Positions 25,825 to 36,288 of a DNA stretch of 64,000 nt are shown here, piece after piece. The stretch comes from Neurospora crassa OR74A (lineage: Eukaryota; Ascomycota; Sordariomycetes; Sordariales; Sordariaceae). A model generated the notes under the pieces. It had not been told where the DNA came from. It saw nothing but the letters and a program-made list of their open reading frames with translations, and made no database searches. Location: contig NC_026501.1 of the NCBI RefSeq assembly GCF_000182925.2, positions 5,745,917 to 5,809,916 of the forward strand. The letters are read 5' to 3'. The stretch's first letter is position 1. Each line of letters begins with the position of its first letter. Position numbers and translations under genes: made by a program.

Positions 25825-26930
25825 TATTAATATTATTAAATCAATCTATTACTAATTTTATATTTTTAAAATAGCTACGGATCTATTATACTTTATACCC
25901 TCCATCCTACGCTAATTGTTTAAGAAATATAGCAAAATCGTTATCTAATATCTTATTACTGCCCTCGTTATAATATACCCTCTTAAACTACTACTTAAAA
26001 TCGCTAAAGTATACCTCAATAGAGTTAAATTCGGGAGAATATAATAATAAATATTATAATAAAACCCTCTTCTAATTATACGCGTATTAAAATTTAATAT
26101 AGGGGTACTAATTAGTGTTATTTATTATTAAAATACTATTATAACCGGGAAATAGATTTATTTTAGGGAATAAGTATTTTACTATCTAATCTTAAACCCC
26201 GGCTAAATCCGTTGCACTTCTAAATACCAATACATCGAATAGCCTATCTACTACAATAACTAGAAAGAAGTAATACTATATACTGCGTATAAACTTACTT
26301 AATATTATTACAATAGCGCTGCGGAGTACCCAACCAATATAACGAACGCCGTCCCTTCGGTCTATACTAAACTTATTACAAAATACAAATATTTCTATAA
26401 TAAATAAAAAGACCTTTAATATCTATTCGACTACTAATATAGGGGATTATTATAATACCTTTATATAGAATCGCTTCTTCTTCCACTTCTCCTATCGAAG
26501 GTACCGCCGTATAATTTTAATTGAAATATATATATTATACTCGTTAGTTAAAAAGGCATAGATCTCATTAAAGTATAAATTAAATTTCAATATAAGGAGG
26601 TTTATAACTTCCTTTACAATATTAGTTACAATTAATAAAATATAAAGAATAATATAATATACGCTATACTTTAAATACCTATATAGAAAGCTTTTTAATA
26701 TTCTAGGAAATTTATAATAGTAAAAATACTTTACTAATATCCAATAGAATATACTTATATTTCTATATACTCCTTATACTTACACTAATAATCTTAGCAA
26801 TATTATTAGGATACTCGTTATTTACTAATATTATTATTATTAATACCTTTTAGCGGGTATTAGGGTAGCGTACTATATTGATAACGGTTTAAAAGATAAT
26901 GTAAATATTAAAATAGACAATTGTACGACG
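25825..26930 (-). pseudogene. Tc1/mariner-type transposase remnant (DDE_3 family)
   Basis: Minus-strand translation recovers the DDE_3 order. Near 26,400-26,320 the text is EIFVFCNKFSIDRRDG and VRYIGWVLRSA (FxDExGxDRR and GWAP expected; the catalytic Asp reads as Asn). Near 26,260-26,200 it reads VIVVDRLFDVLVFRSATDLA. The block YYILPNLTLLRYTLAIL or, in the neighbouring frame, SIEVYFSDFK (SPDLNPIEEFFSDLK expected) is followed by FAIFLKQLA and SYFKNIKLVIDQF to about 25,830. The frame is interrupted. An N-terminal helix-turn-helix would occupy 26,560-26,930 but is not readable. Terminal inverted repeats were not found. The 11.3-kb element lies directly against its C-terminal end and may have inserted into it. 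Confidence 0.65.
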
Positions 26931-27289
26931 TAGAGTATTAAAATATCGACTTTTTGCACTAGTTTTGGCCAGATTTCGATATTAAACGATTGAGTTGAGT
27001 CGTGTAAAGCGATGTCAAATGGCCAGATTTGTCAAATGCGGTGTGTGTGTGTGTGCACGCACACACACCTCTTGCCAAGACTGCACAGGCGATTGAGTGT
27101 GGGAATGACTGTTTGCCCAGCAAAAGTAGTGTACCCAGATACCCCACCACCCCGCCATGACATCTTGATGCATTGTTTTGGACGGCCGAAGCGATTTAGA
27201 GAAAACCCGACCTTACCGTCCCCCGTTATTGATATCGTTACGGCCCAAATTGAGCTCAACTTCGGTGATCACAAAGGCCATAAGCCTCC
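26931..27289. promoter_or_regulatory. Repeat/gene boundary and 5' region of RQC2 with a GT/CA palindrome
   Basis: Base composition changes abruptly at about 26,950, where CpA and TpG return. At 27,040-27,069 a (GT)n run passes through GTGCACGC into a (CA)n run, giving an inverted repeat that could form a hairpin or Z-DNA. GGCCAGATTT occurs twice (about 26,968 and 27,021). The RQC2 start codon follows at 27,290; no TATA box is clear. Confidence 0.6.
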
Positions 27290-30200
27290 ATGAAGCAGCG
27301 ATTTTCCTCTCTCGACGTCAGGGTGGTGGCCCACGAGCTCTCGGAAGCTCTGGTGTCGCTGCGCCTGGCCAACATCTACGACCTCAACTCCAAGATCCTC
27401 CTCCTCAAGTTCGCCAAACCCGACACCAGGCAGCAGCTCCTGATCGAATCCGGTTTCCGCTGCCATTTGACTGACTTCGTGCGCACCGCTTCGCCGGCAC
27501 CCAGCCAATTCGTCGCCAGGCTTCGCAAATACCTCAAGACCCGGCGTTGTACCTCTGTCTCGCAAATTGGCACCGATCGCATCATTGAGTTCCAGTTCAG
27601 CGATGGTGCTTTTCGACTTTACCTCGAATTCTTTGCTAGCGGCAACATTATCCTTACCGATGCCGACCTCAAGATCTTGGCTCTGCTCCGAAATGTTCCC
27701 GAGGGCGAAGGCCAGGAACCCCAGCGCATTGGTCTGACCTACACGCTCGAAAACAGACAGAACTTTGGAGGTGTTCCTGCCCTGACCAAGGAGCGTCTGA
27801 GGGATGCGCTGCAGAGCACAGTCCAAAAGGCAACCGCTGATCAGGCTGCCGGTAAGAAGATCAAGAAAAAGGGCGCCGACGAGCTACGAAGGGGCCTTGC
27901 GACCACCATCACAGAGCTACCGCCCATTCTCGTCGAGCACGTCTTCCGCCTCACCGGCTTCGACCCAGCCACCAAGCCTGCCGAAATCCTGGATGATGAT
28001 TCCCTCCTAGACAAGCTATTCGACACCCTCCAGCAAGCACGAGAAATCCTTGACGAGGTCACCGATTCCTCCGTTTCCAATGGTTACATCATCGCCAAGC
28101 CTAGGTCCGGGTTTGAGGATACAGAGTTGGACGTCGATGCGCCACCAGCCGAAAAAGCAAAGACCCTCCTCTACGAGGACTTCCAGCCGTTCCTACCCAA
28201 GCAGTTCGAGGATGACAAGGCATATCGTATCTTGCCGTTCGTCGGCTACAACAAAACAGTTGATGAATTCTTCTCATCCCTCGAGGGACAAAGGCTAGAG
28301 TCCAAGCTCAGCGAGCGTGAGGCAGCTGCCAAGAGGAAGCTCGAAGCTGCTCGTATGGACCAAGCTAAGCGAATAGAAGGGCTGCAAGAGATGGAGATGC
28401 TAAACTACCGCAAGGCGGCGACTATTCAAGCCAATATCGAACGTGTCCAGGAAGCCATGGATGCCGTGAACGGCCTGCTACAGGAAGGCATGGATTGGGT
28501 TGACATCACGAAACTAATTGAAAAGGAGCAGAAGCAGGGTAACCCCGTCGCAGAAATTATCAAGTTGCCGATGAAGCTGAAGGAGAACACCATCACATTA
28601 CTGCTAGGAGAAGGCGTGGAAGAAGAGGACGAGGCTGACCAAGACAAAGAGGATGATGAGTTCGATTACAGCGATTCTGAAGACGATGCCGACGGGGCAG
28701 ACACCACCAAGGACAAGGCGCCAGTCAAACGCCTTGAGGTCGATATCAACCTGACACTGAGCGTTTGGAACAACGCCAGAGAATATTACGACCAGAAGCG
28801 AACAGCTGCTGACAAGGCGCAAAAGACGGTCCAGCAGTCGGTTATCGCCTTGAAAAATGCCGAGCAGAAGATCGCCGAAGATCTCAGAAAGGGTCTCAAG
28901 CAAGAAAAACCAGTCCTCCAACCCATCAGGAAGCAAATGTGGTTCGAGAAATTCACCTGGTTTATTTCCTCAGACGGTTATCTCGTTCTCGGAGGCCGTG
29001 ATGCTCAACAGAACGAGATGCTGTACAAGCGGTATCTGAGGAAGGGTGACGTTTACGTTCACGCCGATGTTCACGGAGCTGCAAGCGTGATCATCAAGAA
29101 TAACCCAAAGACACCTGATGCACCAATTCCGCCGTCGACGCTTGCTCAGGCTGGCAATTTGTCGGTATGCTGCTCTAGTGCTTGGGACTCCAAGGCTGGC
29201 ATGGGGGCCTGGTGGGTCAATGCTGACCAGGTCTCGAAAAGCGCACCCGCTGGTGAATACCTCCCGGTAGGATCGTTCATGGTCCGAGGGAAGCGCAACC
29301 TCCTGCCTCCGGCGCTATTGACGCTTGGTTTCGGTCTACTCTTCAGGGTATCCGACGACAGCAAGTCCAAGCATACTCGCCATAGGGTCTATGATTTTGT
29401 AGAACGCAAGACAAAAGGTCGCGCTGACTCTCTGGATGCCCTGTCAGAACGTGCAGAGAGCCCGCACGAGCAGAAGCCAGTGGCCGGTGAAGAGTCTGAG
29501 AGTGATGACGATGACGAGGACGCCGCAGACCAGAAGGAAAGAGCCAATCCCCTGCACTCGCAGCGATCTGGACAAGTCGGTTCTGTGGAAAGCGATGCTG
29601 CCCAAGGCACAGAACCTCCGACGGAGGAGCTTGCAGACCTTGAAATCAACAAGGAGGAGTCCGTGAGCAGTCCCGATGAGAGCATCAAGTCGCCGGCGGA
29701 ACTGGAACCTGCTGCAACACAAAATGAAGAGGAGGAGGACGACGACGACGACGATGAGGAAGAAGAGTCAAACCAGCCATCATCTGCAGCAAAGACCGGC
29801 ACTCCCTCGTCATCAACCGCCCCTCAAAAGCAACAGTCTGCGAAGAAGGCACCCGCCAAGCGTGGCCAGCGCGGCAAGCAAAAGAAGATTGCGGCCAAGT
29901 ACAAGGACCAAGACGAGGAGGACCGCGCCCTTATGGAAGAGCTGATGGGTGTCAAGGCTGCCCGTCAGAAGGCCGAAGCCGAAGCCGCGGCTAAAGCCAA
30001 GGCAGAAGCCGAGGCTGCTGCCGCTCGCGAGCGCCGCCGTCAACAACAGGAGCGTGTCAAGAAAGAGATCCGCGAGCACGAAGAGGTCCGCCGTCTCATG
30101 ATGGAGGAAGGCGAGGACATGCCTCTGGACGAGTCCGAGATGGCGATGGAGATGGCGCCACTCGAGACGCTTGTGGGCTACCCGCTTGCGGGCGATGAGA

Positions 30201-30583
30201 TCCTGGAGGTGGTTCCGATCTGTGCGCCGTGGAGTGCTCTGAACAAGTTCAAGTACAAGACGAAGCTACAGCCCGGAAATACGAAAAAGGGTAAGGCAGT
30301 GAAAGAGATCGTTGAGCGGTGGAGGTTGGCGAGCGGCAAGAAGGGCTGGATCGATGAGTCGTCGTCGGATCCGGAGAAGATTTGGCCGAGAGAGATGGAG
30401 CTTATCAAGGGACTCAAGGTTGAAGAGGCTTTCAACTGTGTGCCCGTCGGAAAGGTCACTGTGATGCAGTCTGGTGGCCTTGCTGGCAGTTCGAGTGGAG
30501 GAGGGTCTGGGAAGGGTGGTGGTAAGGGCGGAGGTAGTGGCAAAGGCGGAAGTGGTAAGGGAGGGAAGGGCAAGAAGAAGTAG
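27290..30583 (+). CDS. RQC2/TAE2: Ribosome quality control complex subunit 2 (NFACT family)
   Basis: A single intronless frame of 1,097 aa. Rqc2/NEMF binds stalled 60S subunits carrying peptidyl-tRNA, recruits the Ltn1 ubiquitin ligase and adds C-terminal Ala/Thr (CAT) tails. The NFACT-N domain starts at the first Met (MKQRFSSLDVRVVAHEL); D9 and D96-R97 (GTDRIIEF) match the yeast residues D9, D98 and R99 needed for CAT tailing. A coiled-coil middle (about 340-540) follows, then NFACT-R from about 548 (WFEKFTWFISSDGYLVLGGR, KGDVYVHADVHGA). Acidic low-complexity stretches (about 730-830), a Lys/Ala/Glu helix (about 890-940) and NFACT-C (about 955-1,060, PICAPWSALNKFKYK) complete it. The tail is Gly/Lys-rich. 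The start is chosen because the domain begins at this Met. Length matches fungal orthologues. Confidence 0.97.
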   Translation: MKQRFSSLDVRVVAHELSEALVSLRLANIYDLNSKILLLKFAKPDTRQQLLIESGFRCHLTDFVRTASPAPSQFVARLRKYLKTRRCTSVSQIGTDRIIEFQFSDGAFRLYLEFFASGNIILTDADLKILALLRNVPEGEGQEPQRIGLTYTLENRQNFGGVPALTKERLRDALQSTVQKATADQAAGKKIKKKGADELRRGLATTITELPPILVEHVFRLTGFDPATKPAEILDDDSLLDKLFDTLQQAREILDEVTDSSVSNGYIIAKPRSGFEDTELDVDAPPAEKAKTLLYEDFQPFLPKQFEDDKAYRILPFVGYNKTVDEFFSSLEGQRLESKLSEREAAAKRKLEAARMDQAKRIEGLQEMEMLNYRKAATIQANIERVQEAMDAVNGLLQEGMDWVDITKLIEKEQKQGNPVAEIIKLPMKLKENTITLLLGEGVEEEDEADQDKEDDEFDYSDSEDDADGADTTKDKAPVKRLEVDINLTLSVWNNAREYYDQKRTAADKAQKTVQQSVIALKNAEQKIAEDLRKGLKQEKPVLQPIRKQMWFEKFTWFISSDGYLVLGGRDAQQNEMLYKRYLRKGDVYVHADVHGAASVIIKNNPKTPDAPIPPSTLAQAGNLSVCCSSAWDSKAGMGAWWVNADQVSKSAPAGEYLPVGSFMVRGKRNLLPPALLTLGFGLLFRVSDDSKSKHTRHRVYDFVERKTKGRADSLDALSERAESPHEQKPVAGEESESDDDDEDAADQKERANPLHSQRSGQVGSVESDAAQGTEPPTEELADLEINKEESVSSPDESIKSPAELEPAATQNEEEEDDDDDDEEEESNQPSSAAKTGTPSSSTAPQKQQSAKKAPAKRGQRGKQKKIAAKYKDQDEEDRALMEELMGVKAARQKAEAEAAAKAKAEAEAAAARERRRQQQERVKKEIREHEEVRRLMMEEGEDMPLDESEMAMEMAPLETLVGYPLAGDEILEVVPICAPWSALNKFKYKTKLQPGNTKKGKAVKEIVERWRLASGKKGWIDESSSDPEKIWPREMELIKGLKVEEAFNCVPVGKVTVMQSGGLAGSSSGGGSGKGGGKGGGSGKGGSGKGGKGKKK

Positions 30584-31730
30584 TCTTGAAGCTCGTTGGA
30601 GAAGCGAAAGGCATATTTTCTATAACAGACATTAGAGTCCAGCGAAGCTATCAAAGCAGAAGCATGGCAAACGGTCTCAAAGCTCATCATCAAGTGTTTC
30701 ACGCAGGGTATTGACAATGGAGACAGCAATGTATGTGTGAGCTAGTTCAGCGTAAGCTTTGATAACAGAACAATGTTTGACATTATGAATTTCGGCCGAG
30801 TACCAGCGCCATGGTGACGGGAATGGCCTCATCACAACCCGTTGTGACAGCAGATCAGGAAGACTGCAGAATCTCAAGCGTGCCAAGGTAAATAACTAAA
30901 AGAGAACACGAACGCCTCTTGCCAAGCAAACCGACGCAATGCAGGCCCCAACCGCTACGTGTGCGAGCACAGACCACTGCACTGACGTCTTAGCTGAGGG
31001 CAGATTTTCGGCGCCGTGACCGAGCAAAACAGCGGGCAGAAGCGGCAAGGCAAGTAGTAGGATGGGCGCCGTGCCGACGGCGGTTCCGGAGGGTAATCAA
31101 AAGCCCGAGGGCTCCAGTCGGCCGCTCCAGTCCGCTCCAGCAGCCTCATCCAGGGGCACCTAGGTACCTATCCATCCATCATCATCATCATCATCATCAT
31201 CCACCCCAGCCAGCCCGCTTCCAGAATCCAGAATTTCGGCCTGCAACGCACCGCAACTGGAACCCGAACCCGACTCTTTTCCTGACCACGCTGTTCACTG
31301 CCTCACCTGAGCTTACGATAGTTTTATTCTTGTGATTACCAGCAGCTGCCTCACTTGACACAAGGAAGAACTTTACCTTTTCCCCCTATCTTTCCTCCTT
31401 TCCAGTTTCTAGTCGCTTCATCTCGTCCACACAACAACCCCCCTGTTCGCCGATTTTCCGCACCAAGCATATGCAAGCTACTGCCAACTTGAACAACTGG
31501 CCCCCGATAACTCTTTAATTCACCGAATTCCCGATTTTCGACCTTTTCGTTTCTCTACTTGACACTTGCAAGAAGCGGAACCTTCGGACACCCGTTTAAT
31601 TGATTGCGCCGAGCTCGATAAACCAACCGGCCAAGCAAAGCTGCAGCTCTACAGTAGCCTTGCTACAACTTCAAACCATTGCGCAGTGTGTTTCCTGGTG
31701 TTGAGCCCAGGAACCCATACAACGAAAACC
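30584..31730. promoter_or_regulatory. Intergenic: RQC2 3' side and PIS1 5' region
   Basis: No gene is seen. A (CAT)n microsatellite occurs at about 31,171-31,202. The last 350 bases before PIS1 are rich in pyrimidine tracts (CCTTTTCCCCCTATCTTTCC, about 31,374), as is common in fungal promoters. The PIS1 frame stays open upstream to a TTG at 31,566 but contains no upstream ATG. Confidence 0.6.
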
Positions 31731-32825
31731 ATGCCGGCCACCGAGAAGGTCAGCCGTGGAAAGGATGCTGAGCCACGGGAGAACGTCTACCTATTTGTAC
31801 CAAACTTGATCGGTACGATTTTGCGAATCCATGCTTCCACCGCACCGCTTCTACTTCCTACGCGGCCCCGCGGGCCTTTTCTTTCTCTCGAGCTTCCACG
31901 CGCCTTGCGCTTGTGTAAATCCCAGACATAATTAGATCTTGAATGGCTTGCTAACAGGGTCTGGCCCACCACTTACAGGTTACTCCCGTATCATCCTTGC
32001 TGTAGCCTCACTCTACTACATGCCCCTCCACCCCCGAACATGCTCGCTACTCTACAGCATCTCGTGTCTTCTCGACGCCCTCGACGGCTATGCCGCTCGC
32101 TACCTTGACCAGTCCACCCGCTTCGGCGCTGTGCTCGACATGGTCACGGACCGCTGCACGACGGCCTGCCTGCTCGTCTTCCTCGCCTCCGCCTTCCCCC
32201 GGTGGTCCATCGTCTTCCAGGGCCTGATCGCCCTCGACATGGCCAGCCACTACATGCATATGTACGCAACTCTGGCCATGGGCGGCTCGGATGAGAGTCA
32301 CAAGAACGTCGACAAGTCGAGGAGCTTCATTCTCAATCTCTACTATACCAACAGGGTGCGTCATTGTCCATATCCTCTCGAAGATGGAAGTGGTAGCTGA
32401 CATCAGGTGACCTAACATCACAGACGGTTCTCTTCCTGTGTTGCGCCCTCAACGAGGTCTTCTTCATTGCCCTCTACCTGCTCTCCTTCTCGAGCCCGCT
32501 CCTCTCGCCCGGCCTCTTGGAACAGGTTCCCCAGATCAAGCAGGCCAACCCCTACAGCGCCGCTGCTCTCGAGCTGGCGCGTGCCAACAAAATGGTAAGC
32601 CACCACTCCCCCACACTTCAACCAAGCAATTCAGGTAGCTTGACAGATGACTAATCTTCCCACCTCCCGTTTCAGGACTCCACCGTCCCTTGGATCATCG
32701 CAATTGTCTCCTTCCCCGTCATGATGCTCAAGCAAATCATCAACGTCGTCCAGCTTGTCAAGGCCAGCAGGTGGCTAGCGGAGGGTGACCTGGAGGCCAG
32801 AAGGGAGCGAAAGAAGACCCGTTAA
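31731..32825 (+). CDS. PIS1: CDP-diacylglycerol--inositol 3-phosphatidyltransferase
   Basis: Four exons: 31731-31812, 31979-32355, 32424-32594, 32676-32825, giving 259 aa. All introns are GT-AG (phases 1, 0, 0). The enzyme makes phosphatidylinositol from CDP-diacylglycerol and myo-inositol in the ER membrane. The full CDP-alcohol phosphotransferase motif is present at residues 60-85: D60-x2-D63-G64-x2-A67-R68-x8-G77-x3-D81-x3-D85. Other family blocks are NLIGYSRIILA, HPRTCSLLYS, SHYMHMYATLAMG and SHKNVDKSRS. Length fits: fungal Pis1 is about 220-260 aa. The start is the only ATG upstream in frame that leaves the usual short N-terminus. Exon joins restore codons exactly at G28 and after R153. 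Confidence 0.96.
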
Positions 32826-34008
32826 TTGTCGTTTCTCTCTCTCTCTCTCTTTCTCTCTGTGTGTGACTTTTCCGGGTAGCTCTTTCAGGGTACTTCTTCC
32901 TCTTTGCCCGAATCCGAATTTCTTCCGGCTCGTATGGTCTTTGAGAGAGGAGGGAGGGGGACAGAGATGAGAGGCGGTTAGAGAAAAGTCAACTTCGACT
33001 TTTCTTATTCAACTTTCTTCTTCCTAACCCTAGCTCCACATCTATGTCGAACTTTTGTCGGCCGGCTCCTAAAAAGGATAAGAGACAAAATACTGAAACC
33101 TTTGGCAGTCTGGTCTTTTCATGGGTGGGGCAAAAGGGGCCTTATACATTTGTTGTAATTGGAACAAGGAAAAGGGTTATTTTTAGGCGGTGTTAGATTG
33201 GTTGGTATGGTACGGAAGTGTTCTTGCTGTTCATGTTGACAGTGGGGTTCCGTTGGCTAATCGAAGGTATCGGTCAGTCAAGTTAGTTGCATGATAGGTA
33301 TGGATGGATGGAAGGATGGATGGATGACCTGTTCCCAAGGGAAGGGAAAGAGTTGTTGAAGACACGTGAACATATTTTAGATGTTTTTTTAGCTTGTCTG
33401 TGTCTGTTTGTATGGGCTAGTTTGGTTTGGTATGATCTGAGGTGTGATATGGATGGATGTCATGGTTCGGTTTAGTTGGGTGGGTGGCATAGGATGGATG
33501 TTTGGCTGGTTGGAGGTTATTTACCGTACGTAATGGAGTTTTACTTATCGTTTAAAAAACTTTTGATCAGTTGTTTCTAGGTTTTTCCATTACCTCCACC
33601 CATCTACACTTAGTTCTCCCCTTCCCGTAACGAGTGTTTTACATATGGTCATTTTGCTGTTGGATGGGAACATGAGTTTTGAGGCGAAGTGGTCTTACCT
33701 ATTTAGGTACTGTATTCAGCCAATACCCCGTTCCTTTGCCTGGCCTGTGGGAACCCAAGTTACCTATCCCGGGATAACATTTATGGCTACGTAGAAGAAG
33801 ATGTAATCGAAGCCACCAGCCTTGTCGTGTGAACGGATTACGCAAGGTGTAGGCATGACCTCATCAGATCCGTCACTACAAGGGGACACCTCGCGACGAG
33901 TTGTATATAAATCCTTGTTTATCACAAAGCACAAAACAGCCCAGGACCCGAAACCGAACCAGACGTAACCTTGTAGAACGAACTGAAATCTATTCCCTTT
34001 CTAAGGCT
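32826..34008. other. Intergenic: PIS1 3' region and candidate promoter
   Basis: The PIS1 3' side carries a (CT)n run (32,837-32,857) passing into (GT)n. GGATGGAT repeats occur at about 33,300-33,325. No coding region is supported. At 33,904-33,911 a TATATAAA box lies about 100 bp upstream of the small ORF at 34,009. Confidence 0.55.
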
Positions 34009-34188
34009 ATGCCATTCGGTTTCCTCCGTCTTGTTCTTGAGGAGCATCAGCTTTCGAGGGAACCCCCAACCGAAGAGGCCCTTGCGCGCATTCAGGGGCT
34101 TCCCGTCCCCCTTTCCGCTCCTTCTATGTACAGAGTTCTTAGAAGTCACAACCGCACCTTCCATTCAAAATCCATGCCCTGCCACTGA
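34009..34188 (+). CDS. Possible small ORF, 59 aa, unknown
   Basis: ATG at 34,009 to TGA at 34,186-34,188. The product begins MPFGFLRLVLEEHQLSREPP and ends with SKSMPCH. I do not recognise it and it has no signal peptide or membrane segment. Support is positional only: a TATATAAA box sits about 100 bp upstream (33,904), and the intervening leader is rich in AAC/CCG without another ATG in frame. It may equally be a chance frame in the PIS1 downstream region. Confidence 0.22.
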   Translation: MPFGFLRLVLEEHQLSREPPTEEALARIQGLPVPLSAPSMYRVLRSHNRTFHSKSMPCH

Positions 34189-34938
34189 TGGCTCCCAGGT
34201 GGTTCCTAGAGACTGGAGACGAAGAAGTTCAAAGGCCGACGATCACTGGTGCCTTCCACTTTTTTTAACCAACGGACCGATTTCCGTGCGTGCCTTCCAT
34301 TTGGCGTATTGCATCATGAGGAGGGGTCGGGTGCCGTGCGGGTTCGAAAGCACAGGCCCAGGGGTTCGAAGAACATGAGACGACAGGTGTCACACTTTTC
34401 CATGGATATGGAGGCGGAAGAGGCTAGATCCGAACCCGGATCTGAGAAGCCAGTTTGGTTTGGTTCAGATCTTTGTTATGTAACGGGTGCGGTCTTTGCT
34501 TATCGGACGGGGAAGGGGTGTGTAGGATTGGGTAAGAGGAAGGTGCTGCCGATATTTCATGAAATATGTCGTTTTTTGTGCGACTCGTTTGGTGGTTTTC
34601 TTCACTGATGGGGAGAGATATACGAGTCCACAAACAGTAGACATAGGAAATCAGTATGATGCATCCATCTCTTACCCTCAGATGCGTCGGCAAAAAAACC
34701 AAAAAAAAAAAAAAAGGTTATGTGAAAGTAGTATCCATCGTTTATATATCATACACGAAACTTGAACTCCCGGTCCCCCTCCCCCCTCTCAAACAAAAAA
34801 GACTCAACAACACGGTGTTTAAGAGCAATCAACGGACCCTTACCACGATCGTAATACCCCCAAAAAGCCGAGCTTCAACTTTGCTTCGCTTCAGTGATGT
34901 AGCTTGGCCCATAGGTCCCCTTGCTTGAAAGCAATGAA
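34189..34938. other. Intergenic between small ORF and secreted-protein gene
   Basis: No supported gene. A poly-A run (about 34,700-34,715) and a CCCTCCCCCCTCTC tract (about 34,775) are visible. This is the 3' flank of the minus-strand gene that ends at 34,939. Confidence 0.5.
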
Positions 34939-36288
34939 TTAAGCACCGCCAGCTGCCCTGCAAGCAGTTTCTTGAGCGTTACACTGCTGAAGCGTGACAC
35001 CGGACGCCTTGCCGCTATTAACGGCATTCGCGCAAGCATTGTTCTGGATCGCGCAGGCGCGCTGGACGGCGGCGGCCTTGTTGACAAAGGTCGCTCCGTT
35101 GACGGCGAAGGGACGCTGAGAGTTGCCCGAGTTGGTGACGGCGGGGGCGGAGATGCCGGCGATGGCTTGGCTAGTGGCAACGTTTTTGCCTGAGTTCCTG
35201 TTCCGGCCGCCAGTATTGTTGCCACCCGTGTTCTTGTTGTTGCTGTTGTTGTTCTGATTGGCGTTGTTGCCACCGTTGTTGTTGTTTTTGTTGTTGTTGT
35301 TGTTGTTGTTGTTGTTGCCGCCGCCGCCACCGCCGCCGCCGTTGTTGGAAACGGTAAAGTACCGACAGTCATCCTGGGCACCTCTCTGCGCAACAGGCAT
35401 AAGAACAGGCTGATGGTTGGACGCCGAGGTCATGGTACAGATACGATAGTTGCCCGCGGGGAGACCTCCCGTCACGTCGGTCGACAGAGTACCAGCTCCG
35501 TTGCCGGCATCATTAATGCCCTTGAAGAAGGCGAACTGTCGAGCATCGAGCGGCTCTGTGGGGTTCAATGTGTTGCCCGTGTTCTGAACGGTGACGTGGG
35601 TGTGACCAATAACCCTACCAGAGCCGTCGACGTCCTGAGGAGCTGAGTAGTAAGTGCTGGTAGCGTTGGTAAAAGAACCCAGCGCAATGTTATTCAACTT
35701 GACCTGGATGGTGAAGGTCTTGCTGGCCTGGATATTGTCGTTGTTCTTGGGGTTGAGGATAACGGCGGAAATCATCCGGTCGGTGGAAGGAATTTTGCCC
35801 ATGGCTGCAAACTGTTAGTGGGTGTATTGATATGTCTCTAGATAGTCCACGTACGAATGCCGTTGCAGGAGCCAGACTTGATTTGTTGACCGTTCGTCAA
35901 GGTCTGGCCATTACAGAAGTTGATGAAGTTGGCTTTGTCCCTGTTGCAAAGTCAGTGAGAACATCGCGGAATTCATGATATTGCCTTTAACGCACGTCTT
36001 GGAGTTGACCTGGCCATCTGCCGCCCCAGCACCGCTCTGACCCGTCGATGCAGAACCCGTCTGAATGGCACCCGGGGCCAGACAGGTATTAGCTTGTTGT
36101 TGGTTATTGCCTCCCTTGTTGGCATTGTTTCCCGTATTTCCACCCTGGTTGCGGTTTCCACCACCACCAAATTTACCGCCACGGTTCTGCCTTTGCTCGA
36201 GTGACGAGAAGTCAGTGTTGGGCACAATGGCTGCGTCGGTGACCATGGCCAAGCCCAAGAGGGCAGTAAGAGCAGTCTTCATCAGCAT
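34939..36288 (-). CDS. Secreted Asn/Gly-rich fungal protein (family often mislabelled ribosomal protein S17)
   Basis: Three exons on the minus strand: 36288-35996, 35940-35855, 35804-34939, giving 414 aa; introns of 55 and 50 bp. A signal peptide is evident (MLMKTALTALLGLAMVTDAA). A Gly/Asn/Gln-rich spacer follows (about 35-66), then a conserved domain (about 68-275) with CLAPGAIQTGSAS, DKANFINFCNG, PSTDRMISAVILNP, GHTHVTVQNTG, AFFKGINDAGNGAG and ASNHQPVLMPVAQRGAQDDC. A homopolymeric Gly then Asn run follows (about 278-320), and a Cys-containing tail. The domain is a widespread fungal secreted family of unknown function; databases have carried it as ribosomal protein s17, which its signal peptide contradicts. 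Exon joins were chosen to restore the conserved text (SKT/DKANF and CNGI/PMGKIP). Confidence 0.88.

Noticed and set aside
1-26950. A Starship giant element or subtelomere
   Set aside because: No DUF3435 tyrosine recombinase captain gene is recognisable and no TTAGGG arrays occur; the region is explained by LTR and mariner elements.
27269-30729. Several long antisense frames under RQC2
   Set aside because: They mirror the strongly biased codon use of RQC2 and its low-complexity tail; no independent domain.
31566-31730. N-terminal extension of PIS1
   Set aside because: The open upstream frame begins at TTG, not ATG, and the extension is not part of the enzyme family.
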